64,000 nt of DNA from Taudactylus pleione. Its lineage: Eukaryota; Chordata; Amphibia; Anura; Myobatrachidae. The first letter of the stretch is position 1; the number at the start of each line of letters is the position of its first letter. A program made the position numbers and the translations under genes. Location of the stretch: the NCBI GenBank assembly GCA_031769625.1, contig JAUIMM010000126.1, positions 7,526,001 to 7,590,000 of the forward strand, given 5' to 3'. The notes beneath the pieces are model-generated. The model was not told where the DNA came from. It ran no database searches and saw only the letters and a program-made list of their open reading frames with translations. Positions 12,481 through 25,039 of this stretch are shown here, piece by piece.

Positions 12481-13052
12481 ATTTTTTTGCTCTGTTAACA
12501 TACTTTTTTTTTTTTTTTACATCCCAGTGGAATACACTGCATTTTCTGTGCATCTACAACGCTCTTTGATAGTTCAAGGAAGAAATCCAGTGGTCATATT
12601 ATTTGGAAGAGAGAATATAAAAATATGATAAAACAGCATCCACTAATAAATTAGACTGTGTGAGTAGAGACTCTAGTGAATGGTCTTGTGTCAGTAGTAC
12701 ATTATGACTATTCACAAAAGGGCTATTACAGTTACAGGATTATAACAGAAAGATCTGAGATAATGTTATATCTTGAAATAGACTGTGAATATTTACTAAA
12801 GTGCAGAGAAATGAGCACTATAGCAGACAAAATTAGACAGCAAGAACAACATTTTTTAGAGTGGAAATATACTGCACTGTTATACTGTTATATCCCATAG
12901 TTCACTAGCCAATTCTAGGTATTTGAAAAGTGTTTGATATCACAATGTGTGTTTTCTTAGAGTGTGTTAAATTTACATTGCTTTAAGAAAGCATTTACAG
13001 TATTTTCAGTAGTGGTCAAAATAATGTGTAATTTACAGCGTCAATCAAACAC

Positions 13053-13527
13053 CCTGATTCAGCAAGGATCGCAGTTTCTTATACGCACGCAATTGGCCCG
13101 ATTAGCTGCTTACTGCAGTTGCTATCGCAGTGACCATGCAGACACATCGCAGAGTGATTGACAGGAAGTGCCATTTGTGGGTGGTGACGGGGGTGGTTTG
13201 GCAAATGCAGGCATGCCAGTGCCAGGGGCATGCATAAATTATCCACTGCAATACCATATGCAGCCTGAGGTCTCATAGCGTATGCTGATGTAAGCAATTC
13301 CCGAGTGAGGTCTTTCCTGCCTTAACTGTGCGTATGGGTCCGATGTTACTCGATGTTAGCGATTAATATGCTATGTTGCCAAAGTGTACTGATGTGAGTA
13401 AGGGGAAGTGGGCGTCCTTATGTTAGGCTGCAATCGCAATGCGAATGCAAACATTTGCATATCACCGCTGATATTAGCAACTGCGTTGCATGCATATAAG
13501 CAGAATAGCGATCCTTGCTGAATCAGG
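13053..13527. mobile_element. MITE with TIR CCTGATTCAGCAAGGATCGC
   Basis: The left end 'cctgattcagcaaggatcgc' is repeated in inverted form at the right end ('gcgatccttgctgaatcagg'), a 20-bp perfect terminal inverted repeat. There is no coding capacity. The same family occurs at 24,436-24,959, and related ends lie at 26,332-26,857 and 46,659-47,173. PIF/Harbinger affinity is possible but unproven. Confidence 0.75.
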
Positions 13528-13923
13528 CATACAGTTAGGAACCAGATAAGAACATTCCTTGAGTCACCAGATAGTACTACAAACAGTTAAACTGTCCAAT
13601 GACCGGCGACTTTGACAAACCACAGCAATAGTAAAGATACCCCGTACACTCTACTTGTCCGAATAGCAGGATGATGACGGTAAAGGTCCACTAAGCATGA
13701 AATACCAGTTGATCTATTCTATAAATTAAACAAACTGTATATAATTACTTGAATGCAAAAAGTAAGGCAACCAATGTTAATGTGGCTCTTGGGAAGCAAC
13801 ACTAAAGAATTCTACATTGTGCCACATATTACCACATATACTGTAAGTCAATTACTGTATCAGGTGATTTTTGTACCCCATTGACTGACTATAGGCCATT
13901 CCACATTGAAGTTTGTAAACAAT

Positions 13924-14522
13924 GGCCCTCATTCAGAGCCGCTCGTTAGCGGCAGTACGCTCGTTCCGAGCGATGTTTGCACATCTGCGCATGCGTACGG
14001 ATCGTTATACGCATGCGCGAACCAGTCAGTGCGGCCGAAAATCGTTTGTACGCTATATAGCGAGTGCCTGCTATTTTGAGTGACAGAATGAGGCGTATGT
14101 GGGTGGTAACAGGGGAAGGTGCTTGAAAATGGGGAGTGGAGATCCGAACGCAGGCGTGCTTAAAGGTCAAAACGGGCGTTTTATGGGTGTGTATATTTAA
14201 AACAGCAGCGTCAATGACCACGTCACTGGGTTATTTTAGAGCCAGAACTGCTCGCAAATTTGTGGTAGCAAACACCAACCACAAGAATAGCGAGCAGTTC
14301 ATACGCTGGTCGATGTACTCGATTAATCTAATAAATAGCGGACATGACGTATGGTGCGAGCGGCCAGGGGGCGTTTTTAACAAATAAACGAGCGTATGTT
14401 TTGCTCGTTCGTTCAGACTTAGAGGTGTGAACAGACTGCAATGTGCGTACGGATCATTTGAATAGCCACCCCTTGTTTTTAAACGAATGACCGCAAATAG
14501 CGAACGGCTCTGAATGAGGGCC
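13924..14522. mobile_element. MITE with TIR GGCCCTCATTCAGAGCCG and AAT duplication
   Basis: The outer 18 bases are repeated in inverted form, with only the last base differing, and the element is flanked by AAT on both sides (13,921-13,923 and 14,523-14,525). A 3-bp duplication is consistent with the PIF/Harbinger superfamily, although the usual target is TWA. The inside is rich in CG dinucleotides and 'gctcg' motifs. No transposase is present. Confidence 0.7.
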
Positions 14523-14809
14523 AATGTTTTTTGGGTGCACTAAGAAAGGGCCCATACAGAAAGGGGGAAGGAGGGATATGAGGCATGCAAATATAAGCCA
14601 GATATAGTAAGGGTGAGTTCACATAATTACAGTACATTCACAGGGGGAAGCACCAGAAATTATCTTCTGTGGGTTCTTGACCGATGGTGCAAGTTATGTG
14701 TTGATGAGGACATTAGAATGTCAATATTCACCATGTTGACATGTTACTGATGTCACCATAATGATGTCAACATTAGCAAATCATCTTGGTGGCAGTTCCC
14801 AGTGATAGT

Positions 14810-16200
14810 TGTTACTGGGATGCTGCATCATTTCCTGTCCTTGTTCTGGCTTTTTGCAGGTAGCTGAATATCCTATCTTGTCTGTGTTTAGATCATAGCC
14901 TGTCATTCATGTCTGTCTGTGTTTTGTATCATGTGCACCACTAATTACTAGCTGTAGAGCAGGTACACACATGCCTTTGATTAGGAATTGCTCTCCAGGA
15001 ATGGTCTCTGATTGGATCCTGCATCTCATTAGTATACAGCCTGCCCTGCTCTCATTGCCGGTTATACTGTCATTTCCAGTGTATGTTTGCTATGTTCAGT
15101 AACTAAGTTCTTGCCGGTCTACTGAGTACTTTGGTTATTGAATCTGGATCCTGTCTCCATTCAGCCCTGCAGTATTACACCACAGTCCTGTCTGTCTGCA
15201 TTCTTGATACCTGCAGTATTTCCACCTAACTGCCTCCATTATGTCTTACTGCAGCATCTGAATCCACCTGTCTGCTGTTTAGGATCCTGCCTAGATCATC
15301 TCAGCTGCTTGTGTCAACCAGGCGACACAGGCCGCATTACAGCATGTCTGTGGATTTCATCAGTTAGCTGCATGGGCAGCTTTTTGTTCTCTCCATGTGA
15401 TTGCTTCCATTCGGCTTCCTAGCTGACACCAAGCAGCTCCCAGGCTCCCATCGTCCTCCAAATGGCTTCCTAGCTGCATCTAGCAGCCCCCATGCTGCCA
15501 ACATTCACCATATGGCTTCCCAGCTGCACCAAGTATCTCCCGTGTTGCCACCAGTCTCCATACGGCTTCCCAGCCACACCAAGTAGCTCCCGTGCTACCC
15601 CCATTCTCCATATGGCTTCCCAGCTACACCAAGTAGCTCCTGTGCTACCACCATTCTCCATACAGCTATTGCCGCTCCATCGGCACCAGCCTGCAGGCTG
15701 CTTTTAGCCAAGAACTACCCGGCTCTCAAAGCCGCACCTTGGCTATCTCAGCCACAACTCAACCCGCAGGCTGCTTCTTGTCAAGAACTGCCCAGCTCTC
15801 AAAGCCGCACCTCAGCTGTCCCAGCTGTACATCAATCCACAGGCTGCTTACTAAACCCAGTATCTCACGGCTCTCCAAGCCACGTCCCAGCTGTCTAAGC
15901 CGCACCTTGGCCTCTAGGCCATATCTAGTATCTTGTGTTTATTTTCTTGTGTTCAGCCCTTGTCTGTTTTTCTGTCAGTCTTGTCATAGTCCAGTCTTGT
16001 TATGTCTAGTCTAGTCCTGGTCATTCCTGCCCTAGTCCCAAGACATACCCAGACCATTATTTATTGCTGCTAGTGTCATTTCCTGCAACCACACTCCAGC
16101 CCTAGTAGTGTAAGGACTGCCATTCCTCCATCATACCTTGCTCTGGTCAGCAGTCCTGCGATTTCTCCTGTGTGAGAGAATCGTACACTAGCTTTTCTGG
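14810..16200 (+). mobile_element. Probable solo LTR with internal minisatellite
   Basis: The stretch begins TGTTACTGGGATGC and has the pyrimidine-rich, CCTG-laden text typical of frog gypsy LTRs, without a neighbouring gag or pol. The right end is uncertain (near 16,200). Plus-strand frames here only reflect low-complexity composition. A related inverted motif set ('gtcaatattcaccatg') precedes it at 14,715. Confidence 0.4.
15413..15663. repeat. 50-bp minisatellite, 5 units
   Basis: The core 'ggcttcccagctgcaccaag' recurs at 15,413, 15,464, 15,514, 15,564 and 15,614, a 50-bp period apart from one 51-bp step. Later units agree best with each other. It lies inside the probable LTR. Confidence 0.85.
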
Positions 16201-16634
16201 TACAATGTGAGCAGCTTTTTGCTGCATCTGCGGTATGACAAAGATGCAATATTTAAAGATAAGTATTGTATACTACTCCCTTAGAGCATTATAGTCGCAC
16301 CAGGCATCTTTTCTCATATGGTGCATGGACAACCAGTAAGTGAGAACACAATTGTATTGACAGAATACACTTACCAACAAATTTGTGCAACTATCCTATC
16401 AATACAATTGTCACTGAATGCAGGAGAGTGCATGTATATTAATCAGCAGTGGACTCTTTGTAGAGGAATGATAATGCACAAAGTAAGTATTCATCAATAT
16501 ACCCCTCTCTCAGTTATAAATCTGCTATTAGAGACAGTGTGAAATTGTGTATATGTTATTTTATTTTAAAAGATACTCAAATTCAAACTGCCATTTCTTG
16601 CTCTGTAATATGTATGACATTCTGGGAATCTTTT
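16201..16634. other. No recognised feature
   Basis: AT-rich sequence with a 74-codon plus-strand frame (16,318-16,542) lacking any recognisable motif. Confidence 0.4.
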
Positions 16635-17945
16635 AATATTATGAACTAAGTAATATTTTTTGAAAACTGCATTTGTCCAGGAATAGTATTATGGACATGC
16701 CTTGTTGGGATATACAGTATAGGGGGGGAAATGTAATAGGGGTATAAAATTGTAAAAGTGCAGATTTTTTCTGTGATTTTTGTTTTCCCATGAGAATTAG
16801 GAGTTGATTCCGAGTTGCAAGTCTTAGCAACAGAAAAAAAGAAGATTCCCTCCAGCACACTGCAGCAATATCAACAAAAATAATTGAATCCTACATGATA
16901 ATAGAAATTCAAAGGTATTAGTTACATACATTTGCAAATATACAAATAAGCACCAGGCCAGCATCAAGGCTCCTCTATACTCGCATCCCTAACATTAAGG
17001 AGTTCATGTCTGAGGAACAGGGTACCCCAAAATCTTCCAGCCAAGCACTGTCCCCAGGGCATCACACGAAAGGAGAAAAAAGGTGATAGTGAAGTGTAAA
17101 GTATAGATGTGTAAAGATAATCAATAAGTGTTAATAAAATGAGGAAGAACTAAAATGACATAATAACCAAACAAATAGAAAGGTGGTGAAAAAGTATCTA
17201 TGTGAATTAAGTGGTGATGCCCTGAAAAAGGTCCAGCCAGAGCAACTCCGGGGGCCCCACTCCCAAATGCTCACCCCAAAATAATTATTGCTACCTAATA
17301 GTAGCACCCACTCTGGGTCATATAATTACAAATTAATGTACTGCATAATAACAGCACATGTATAAGCCGAGAGCTGACTCATTTAGGAGGTACCCCAGAA
17401 ACCTCCACATGGCACTATACGGAAAGCACATCCTCCCAATGCTGGCTCCCTTCATGACTCTCAAAAGTGCAATCAAAAAGTATGGTGGTCACTCACATCA
17501 GCTTAATGACATTGCACAGGTGCTTGTATAGGGTGGAGTTTACACTCAACCACAGAAAAAAATGGAGTTTCCCTCCAGCACACTGCAGCAATATCAACAA
17601 AAATACTTGAATCCTACATGATAATAGAAATTCAGAGGTATTAGTTACATACATTTGCAAATATGCGAATAAGCGCCAGGTCAGCGTCAAGGCTCCTCTA
17701 TACTCGCATCCCTAACATTAAGGGGTTCACGTCTGAGGAATCTGTTGATATTATGAACTAAGTAATATATTTTGAAAACCGCATTTGTCTAGGAATAGTA
17801 TTATTGACATGCCATGTTGGCATATACAGTATAGGGGGGAAATGTAATAGGGATATGAAATTGTAAAAGTGCAGATTTTTCTGTGATTTTTTTTCCCATG
17901 AGATTTAGGAGTTGATTCTGATTTGCAAGTCTTGGCAACAGCAAG
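16635..17945 (-). repeat. Compound direct repeat related to the 750-bp array
   Basis: Two direct-repeat layers are present. A roughly 200-bp block starting 'tattatgaactaagtaatat' occurs at 16,635 and again at 17,747, about 1.11 kb apart. Inside, a unit marked by 'ccctccagcacactgcagca' starts at 16,848 and again at 17,571 (723-bp period); the second unit is cut at about 17,740. The unit is a diverged relative of the ~750-bp unit at 29,815-32,518, sharing 'tttgcaaata', 'ccctaacattaaggggttca' and 'ccccagggcatcac' in order. Orientation is given relative to the direct copies at 30.9-32.5 kb. Confidence 0.75.
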
Positions 17946-18345
17946 AACATCCAGCAGTGTATGCACACGTCTATTAGTATGCTAATACGAAATAGCGCAT
18001 ACCAAAGTATCTGCATCTACAAACATTGGTACCTAGCTGGGAAATGCCCATCTGCCTTAATAGTGTACATATGCATGTGCACATAGTCAAACTCTCGAAC
18101 GCACATATCGACCAGACTTAAAACCACACAGTAATTGCTCGCTATATACTGTACAGACTATGAAAAGAGTTTCAGTCATCTTGTAACCTTTTTTGACCAA
18201 TTATCTTTCCAGTTTTTCTATTTTTAACTTAATTAAACTAATTGCATTACCTAATAGATCGAGCAGACAAACAATTACCTCCAAAAGCATGTATATAACA
18301 CCTTAAATAGTGGCTACACCATGTGAAACAAACATGCTACTAAAG
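17946..18345. other. No recognised feature
   Basis: AT-rich text without coding or repeat signals that could be supported. Confidence 0.4.
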
Positions 18346-18588
18346 GGGAATCCAGTCATAATCCCGACAGTCGGGATACCAGCTCTTAGAATGCCAGCGA
18401 GGAAATGTACTAGGCTTAGGGGGAGGGTTAGGGATAGGCACAAGGGGGGGTTAGGTTTAGGGAGGGGTAGGGAGAGGAGGAGGGTTAGTATTATGGACCA
18501 ACTACTGTTGGTATCCTAACCCTGTCAGGATTCTGCGTTGGGATTCTGACTGCAGGGATCCCGAGCGCCCGCATCTTGTACCCAACCC
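18346..18588. mobile_element. Mutator-like MITE with telomere-like core, copy A
   Basis: The ends read 'gggaatccagtcataatccc' and 'gtacccaaccc'. The core contains 'gggttagggat' and 'ggttaggtttaggg'. It belongs to the family whose best copies (35,872, 49,789 and 51,851) show 9-bp target duplications. Here the flanks agree only partly (6 of 9). Confidence 0.6.
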
Positions 18589-18849
18589 CTGTAAAGTGTC
18601 ATATTCAGCATGTAGCACCCATCCATTCATAGAATAATATAGTATTAAATAAAACAGAACACATTTGAAATTTCAACATTTGTGTTGAGTTACAGTATGG
18701 GAGTCAGGAGCTCAGGGCAACAAAGATATCCATGATCGCCTTTAAATGCAACATAATCTATTATGATGTTAAAATTTAACTATTGAAAAAATAAATTAAT
18801 ACATAATTCTTTACCAGACAACCACACATCTACTAATTGCCTCACAGAT

Positions 18850-19500
18850 AATTTCTGCCATGACACTGATTGCCAGATGATGAGGGCAGTTTGTGCACTT
18901 CCCGGGAAATTGGCAAACTGTGAAATGATCTAGAGAGAGGCACCATATACAGCCATTGCATTTATACAATGGAAGTGTTTCATCTTCCTATATGTATGCT
19001 ATGTCCTCTATGGTGGCACTAGGGCTATATGGGTGCCAGCCTCAATCGATAGAACATGTGAAAAGCCAGAAATTTCCCTAAACTGCTTTGTCACAATAAG
19101 GGACTCCTCATTCAATGGCATGTGTACAAACCTGCTGAGGCACACCAGGAAGGCCCTTAATATGCACTTCAGGATCTTACTGAAGGCAGTTTGGGAAATG
19201 CCCACTGCAACTACCACAGTGATTTGGAAAGATCCTGAAGCACAGTAGTGTAACATGGACAGAAAGTATGGCAGTGGTCGAATTGTTGTAGGAAGTCAAT
19301 TAATGACTCAAGGTCACTTTCCACTATGTTAAGATTTTCCAAGATGACATGAGTTGGAAGTTTAAAGCTACAGTATGTACCACATCATTATTAGGCAATC
19401 CAAAGAGAGAAACACATGGGCAGTAAATGGGCTCCTTTGGCCAGCAGCATAGGCAATGTTGTTGCTGTCTTTGAGGATGAGAAGAAGGGTAGGAATCAAA
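18850..19500 (-). pseudogene. PIF/Harbinger transposase pseudogene
   Basis: Minus-strand translation of 19,008-19,256 gives GSFQITVVVAVGISQTAFS and, 50 residues on, IEAGTHIALVPP. Together these match the helix-turn-helix and first DDE region of Harbinger/HARBI1-type nucleases. Downstream (18,850-19,005), after in-frame stops, HCINAMAVYGAS and FANFPGSAQTALIIWQS fit the following conserved stretch. The Asp expected beside the GTH motif is not seen, and stops follow, so it is dead. The enzyme normally cuts and pastes its own element. Upstream text to about 19,500 seems to belong to it. A second, Myb-like protein usually accompanies this family; see 51,390-52,460. Confidence 0.65.
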
Positions 19501-20502
19501 CACAATCCTTATGTAACATAAAGGACACTGAATACTACAAATGATGAACTACATACATAAATGTTAGACACACTTTATGTAAGCTGCACATGGTTATACA
19601 CAAAAAAGGCAAAGCTAATCATGTAATCGGCATACTACCTGATAAATGCAGGGCTGCATATTAGAATTGTGCCAAATAATACAGAAAAATATAAAAAAAA
19701 ATTTCAACAATTTCTTAAACAAATAACATTATTAAATAAGTAACTTGCAGCCAAAATATTGTCATAAACACCCCACAAACCAAACCACTTTGATACAAAA
19801 TTATAAAAAACTCACCCCCATAGTGATATCCAAAATGAAAGAGAAACACAACATTCCAACACTTACCTTATAAAGGAAGTCACAAGGTCTGGAATACAAA
19901 TGGATATAAAATAGTAAATACAAATAACCAAAATCTATAACAACTGCTGCAAGAAGAGTAAAACATGCAATTAATACATGTTCAGCCCACCCAGTGATCT
20001 CCAAAGAGAAAGGCATACATACACCATGGAAACACTTATTTCAATGCGCCTATGCATGTGTATACACATATTGTACATACATATGCACACACGTGTGAGT
20101 AAATAACCAAAGGGCCTATGACCACACCACACATCCCAGTTGCCTCTATGTCTCAGGACATTCAAATAGACTATCCTGGAGCCTACTGAAGCAGGGAAGG
20201 CCTATGCAGCTGGGGAAGTGGCTTATAATGCTCCTCAAGCACCCACTCCAGAAGAACAACCAGTAGCATCATTAAATACAGGGTTCAGTGCTACAGTTAA
20301 GCAGACTGATCAGGAGACTCCCAGATTAAACCATCTGTTAACTCCTGAACCACGTAGAGCACCTGCCAAAAAGATGTGGTGTATGTGCCCAGAGATATTG
20401 CCCTACTGTTGTACCACAAAATATATGTACCTGCATAGGAGAGTTGTCACTGTCCCATATGTGAGTTGTGTTATTGTTACAAGAAGTTTTGCCACTACAG
20501 TC
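19501..20502. other. No recognised gene; possibly flank of the Harbinger element
   Basis: AT-rich sequence with short frames in all phases and no supportable repeat ends. Confidence 0.35.
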
Positions 20503-20685
20503 AGGGATGTAACTAGGTATTAAAAGGTCCCATAGCAAAAGTTTGTATGGGCCACTGTGTACCTCCTAATGGTGAAAAATGTATATACTACATGTAACTG
20601 TGACCAGGAAGATGGGCCCCCCTCAGCCCTGGGCCCCATAGCAGCTTCACCCCTTGCACCTATGGTAGTTATGCCCATGACTAAA
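20503..20685. mobile_element. hAT-like MITE, TIR CAGGGRTGTAACTA type
   Basis: The left end 'cagggatgtaactaggta' is mirrored by the right end 'tagttatgcccatg'. Ends of the CAGNGRYGTAACTA kind are common in non-autonomous hAT elements. The inside holds 'gggccccatagcag'. No clear 8-bp duplication was seen. Confidence 0.5.
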
Positions 20686-20810
20686 GTGTCATAATGTCCT
20701 AGTTCAATAAATTATTATTGAAATCATTTTTATTATAACAAATTCAAATTTGAATTGTGGATCATCATATTATATTATTGAATTGGGTAATGTGATGATG
20801 GTATTTAAAC

Positions 20811-20971
20811 TAGAGATAAGTGGTTCAGTTCTACTCAGTTCTTCACACCAAATTGGAGAAAGGTCAGATTTATCTTATTGACTATCCAAAACAGATGAGT
20901 CGGATAGCTAATAAGATGCAGTTTTTTTTATACCTGAACGTAACCGGGTAGAACCGAATCACTCATCTCTA
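20811..20971. mobile_element. hAT-type MITE, TAGRGRTRAG family, copy 1
   Basis: The ends 'tagagataagtggttc' and 'gaatcactcatctcta' are inverted repeats. Flanks 'atttaaac' (20,803-20,810) and 'ctttaaac' (20,972-20,979) form an 8-bp duplication with one mismatch. The family has two further copies, at 43,316 and 55,662. It is non-coding. Confidence 0.8.
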
Positions 20972-21596
20972 CTTTAAACATAGAGCAAACACAGAAATTT
21001 TTATGACCATTATTAACTAATGTTTTTAAAAATGTTTTGTGTGTTATGTTAATAATGTGTTATATTTTGTAACCAGGGAGTTACATAATACATTTCTACA
21101 AAGGCATATAAGTTGTAACACACAACCTGTGCTAGGCTCCATTGAGGTTTGAAAAGAGATTGTTTTCATGCAGTCTATGCATTGACTGGTCAGATTCACC
21201 TTTGGGGTGAGACAAGACATATATTGAGGCACCTACTTGTACCTGTCATTAGCAGAGATGTATAATAAGCCCTTAAGACCTTATATGGTGTTAGTTGTAG
21301 ACAGTTAGCCACCTTCCAATAGAATGACCATTGTAAGATGCTAAGCATTATGGGTTACTGATAGCGATGTCCATATTCTTTAGAGTAGACAAAGAGGGGC
21401 TTTGAGACAGTGTAACTCCAGACTTTCTAGGACATGCCATTACTGTATTTCTTTTTCTGAGTATATGTTAGTGCTTACTGAGCATGTGCAAGAAGTAAGA
21501 ATGGTCCATGGTATGTTTTACCAATCAGTGCTTGATAACCATTATGTAATGAATATGGGCTTCTGTGTCATGCCTGTCTGTCTGCCCCTCCCCTTT

Positions 21597-21872
21597 AGAA
21601 TGTAAGCTCTCATGAGCAGAGACCTCTTCCCTCATGTGCTTCTCTTTACATTTTCTTCTACGCCTGACTCCCTATAAGGGCACCTAACACTTGACTGCCA
21701 ACTCCCTGCTGCTTATTGTGAGTGCTTTAATCGTTATTGCAGCAATGTATATAAATAGTGTCCTTGTCCTGCACTGCAATGTACTGTAAGTTTCTGTTCA
21801 TTTATTTGTGTTATGTACTATGTAAAGTGCTGTGGAACACTTGAGGCACCATATAAATAAAGGATAATAATA
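21597..21872 (+). mobile_element. L2-like LINE 3' end
   Basis: The segment contains 'agaatgtaagctctcatgag', then 'gtaaagtgctgtggaacac' and 'ccatataaataaaggataat', ending in a (TAA)n tail. These are hallmarks of amphibian L2-type 3' regions. It is 5'-truncated and non-coding. Confidence 0.6.
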
Positions 21873-22559
21873 ATAATATTCAGAAAGCCAACACCCAGAC
21901 TATGGTATATAAATCAAGACCTTATCAAAGGCTCTTTGGCTCGTGCATGGACTTGAGACTGCAGTAGAGTGCCTGCAATGTAAATTGAAAGACTTGGGCA
22001 TAGTGGAACGAGGGCTCTCCAGATGAACATGAACTATGTCTTATGTTGAAGATGATGAATCACCAGTGTCACCTGAATACATAGACAAAAGTTGAGTATA
22101 CTGTATACTTTGTATGTTGTTTGTTAATTGTTTGTTTCTTACTTGTAATAAAGTGTGTTTATTTGTACTCACTCAATTGGTTATATTGTATTACTATTCA
22201 CTTCGATCAGAACGAAACCCACCATTATGCATATTTACAGTACAAGAACATATTCCAAAATAATGCTAATTATTTTTGTTTTAATTTCTAAAATAAAATA
22301 ACAGTTAGCAAGGCTTAAAATGCAGGTTGAAGGAGTGAGCACCACACCAGTGGGACAGGTGAAGAACCAATCTCTCAAATTTTGGAGTACACCCCACTGG
22401 ATGAGCTTTGTGTGGGGGGTGTATAGAAGAGTAGGATTGGTTTTATTGGTTCAGAGGCATTTATTTTGTTTCCTCCAGATGCAGTATCAGGTACAGTAAT
22501 TACAAACAATGTATATTTTGTATCAATTGATTTAATAAACCATTTAGTAATTTAATTTT
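21873..22559. other. No recognised feature
   Basis: No motif, boundary or reading frame could be supported. Confidence 0.35.
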
Positions 22560-22850
22560 TTACATCCACTTTAGATGAGGAGCATGTACCTTCCAGGGTT
22601 CATTCAGAGAAGATTGCGGCTGAATCTCCTCCACCAATGGCGCACGTCTATGCCAATGACACCTTTAGGATGATGCCATTCACAATTTTAGAAAGCTCTT
22701 GGAAATTGAGCAGTCTTTGGCGAAACTAGAGAGGTCGACATTAGCAATGACCACCTGTATCTGTGAGCCTTCTGCTCTTCTAGCATGGATGCCTGACCCT
22801 TGGCTGCAATTGGCAACATCCCTTGCCTCTGAGCCCTCCACCTCTGATTA
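22560..22850 (+). pseudogene. Possible degraded transposon ORF
   Basis: Conceptual translation, allowing one frame change, gives a helix-like stretch HNFRKLLEIEQSLAKLER followed by a Ser/Pro-rich tail and a stop. Such helical C-termini occur in Myb-like partner proteins of Harbinger elements, and a Harbinger transposase lies 3.3 kb away. The family assignment is a guess. Confidence 0.2.
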
Positions 22851-23334
22851 GTAATCCCCCAGTCCAAGCCAGACTATTCCCAGTCCTGTCCATTCTACTG
22901 GGTGTAGATGGCACTTGGTCCATCATCCTACTAGATTTGGAGTTTAGCTGAAGTCCCTAAATGCCTGTACTACTTATGTAGTTTCACAAGTAATAGTATC
23001 ACAAGAATGTTCACCTTCTTGATGCTGAAGTTCCCGGGTAGATTGATCTTGAAGTCTTCAGTTTATTGCTACATACTATAATTCTGTTTAATGGTTTTGA
23101 TGCAGTTTTAGTGGGTCCTTGATAAGCATTGCGAGCCCTAGCTTTTTTTTTAGTTATACAAAATAAATTTAAGTTATGCTTTCAGAAACACTTGTTCGTG
23201 CCTTACTTGCCAAATGTATTTGTAAAGGTATTTTTTTAAATAGTTTTTTAACAAAAAATAATTATCACAATGGTCACTTGACAAATATTGCTAAATTTTA
23301 TTATTTGATTAATTGCAGTATAATGGTATTTTTA

Positions 23335-23580
23335 TGTAGGAGATAATTGAAGCATTTACTAAAGATTAATTTGAATCAATCTTTATCTATTTAAAATCAA
23401 TTAAATTTAGCAAAATCAATCAACATCGATGTTGTGTTTCTAAGATTATATCGCACATTTACTAAAAGACAATTTTATATTTGTTTTTTTTAAGTATTAG
23501 AACAGTAAGTTTGTGATTTAGCCCCAGAAATGTTATCATTTTTAAATAAATTAAAATCAACCTTTAGCAAATATACACCC
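23335..23580. mobile_element. Possible MITE fragment ('tttactaa' family)
   Basis: Imperfect inverted motifs lie near each end ('catttactaaagattaattt' and 'caacctttagcaaatata'), with 'tttactaaaagaca' inside, resembling 6,259-6,645. The boundaries are uncertain. Confidence 0.3.
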
Positions 23581-24435
23581 TATTTATGTAATGAAAGGTG
23601 TGTATGTGGTATTAAAGTTTAAAAACATTTAGAATGTTTATTTTAATACAGAATTTTAAATTGACATGTACATTTTGTTTGTCCATATTTCATTTTAATG
23701 TGCATACACCTTTTACCAACAAAACAAAAGCCATAATTAATGGGGAAAAGAACTGACCATTGCACAGGAAAAATGGTAAAAATAACTGTTAATAATTCAA
23801 TTAATTCGAATTACACCCATATGTAGTATCTTAAAGCCCTTGAATGACCATATAGTCATTAATTTTGTTGTGTCACTTGATGAACAAACAATTGTATGCT
23901 GTAGTTTCCTCTCATTATGGCAAAAAACATGGTCCAAAATCTTGGTTTGTGTACCCTTGAAGTGTATATTGCAAATAATGAGTCAAACATGTTTTTACCT
24001 TTCCCTAAGCAATTAAGTGGTTAAATACTGTACCACATATACAGAGCCAAAAGACAATGCTGGTGTGGGGACATATTGCATAAAAAACACTAAAGTCAAA
24101 GTATATTCAAAATGTGTATGAGTAGGTACACCTTAAGATTATATGCATCTATCAAGTAGATTTAATTGCTCCTTATTTCATGTAGAGTGGGTGGATATAC
24201 CCTGGTGCAGGGTCAGCTAAAGGACCGGGCTGGCAGGTCCATTGCCTTGGGCCACATTCAGTGCCCACCTGCCCCTGTGTGTGCTGTGCTCTTTCCAGAA
24301 TGCCAGGCAGGATGATGTCATGCCCAGAATTCTGGGATGGGTGCTCCTGTGAGAAGAGCCAGGCACCTCCACCTCTGCATTCAGCTTCAGCATTGCCTCC
24401 ATCAGTTCCACCGGATGCTGCAAGTTCAGACTGAG

Positions 24436-24959
24436 GGCCTGATTCAGCAAGGATCGCTGATACAATCACGGCTGCAATCGCGTACACAGCTCTGAGGGAG
24501 CAAGAGCATGCTAATATGTGCAAAGCACTTGCATGGACAACACTTACCCTCACGCACATCTTTAATACCTTGCAATCCAGCCAAAACATTGATAACATTG
24601 AAGTACATTGGAGCACCTTGCACATTTACAGCAGGTCAGACCTCACGTATCAATTGCTAACTTTCCTGTATGCAGTGAGCACTCACACTATGCATGCCTT
24701 CGCAGTGGCTAATTTATGCACACCCCTATAACAGCGTTCAAATGCACTGGTGTGCCTGCACTTCTCCAACCACACCCCCATCACCAGCCCCAAATGCTCA
24801 CTTCCTGCAAATCACTCTGAGGTTGCTCTGCGTGGTCTCCGTGATTGTAGTGCGATTGCAGTGAGGTATTCACGAATGCGCACTTTGAAGAATGCACAGT
24901 ACGCAACAATCGGCAATATGCATACGCGATTGCATCGGCGATCCTTGCTGAATCAGACC
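24436..24959. mobile_element. MITE, CTGATTCAGCAAGGATCG family, copy 2
   Basis: The left end 'ggcctgattcagcaaggatc' is mirrored by 'gatccttgctgaatcagacc' at the right end. It has the same TIR as 13,053-13,527. CTGAG flanks both sides, which may be a duplication. A minus-strand frame of 150 codons overlaps the left boundary and is chance. Confidence 0.75.
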
Positions 24960-25039
24960 CTGAGTCAGACAGTCTGACTATCAAACTGGCTGTGGTGTCT
25001 AGTCTGCAGGGATGGACAAAGTCACATCACACTTGGTGA

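Noticed and set aside
24173..24625. 150-codon minus-strand gene
   Set aside because: It crosses the left boundary of the MITE at 24,436 and shows no domain.
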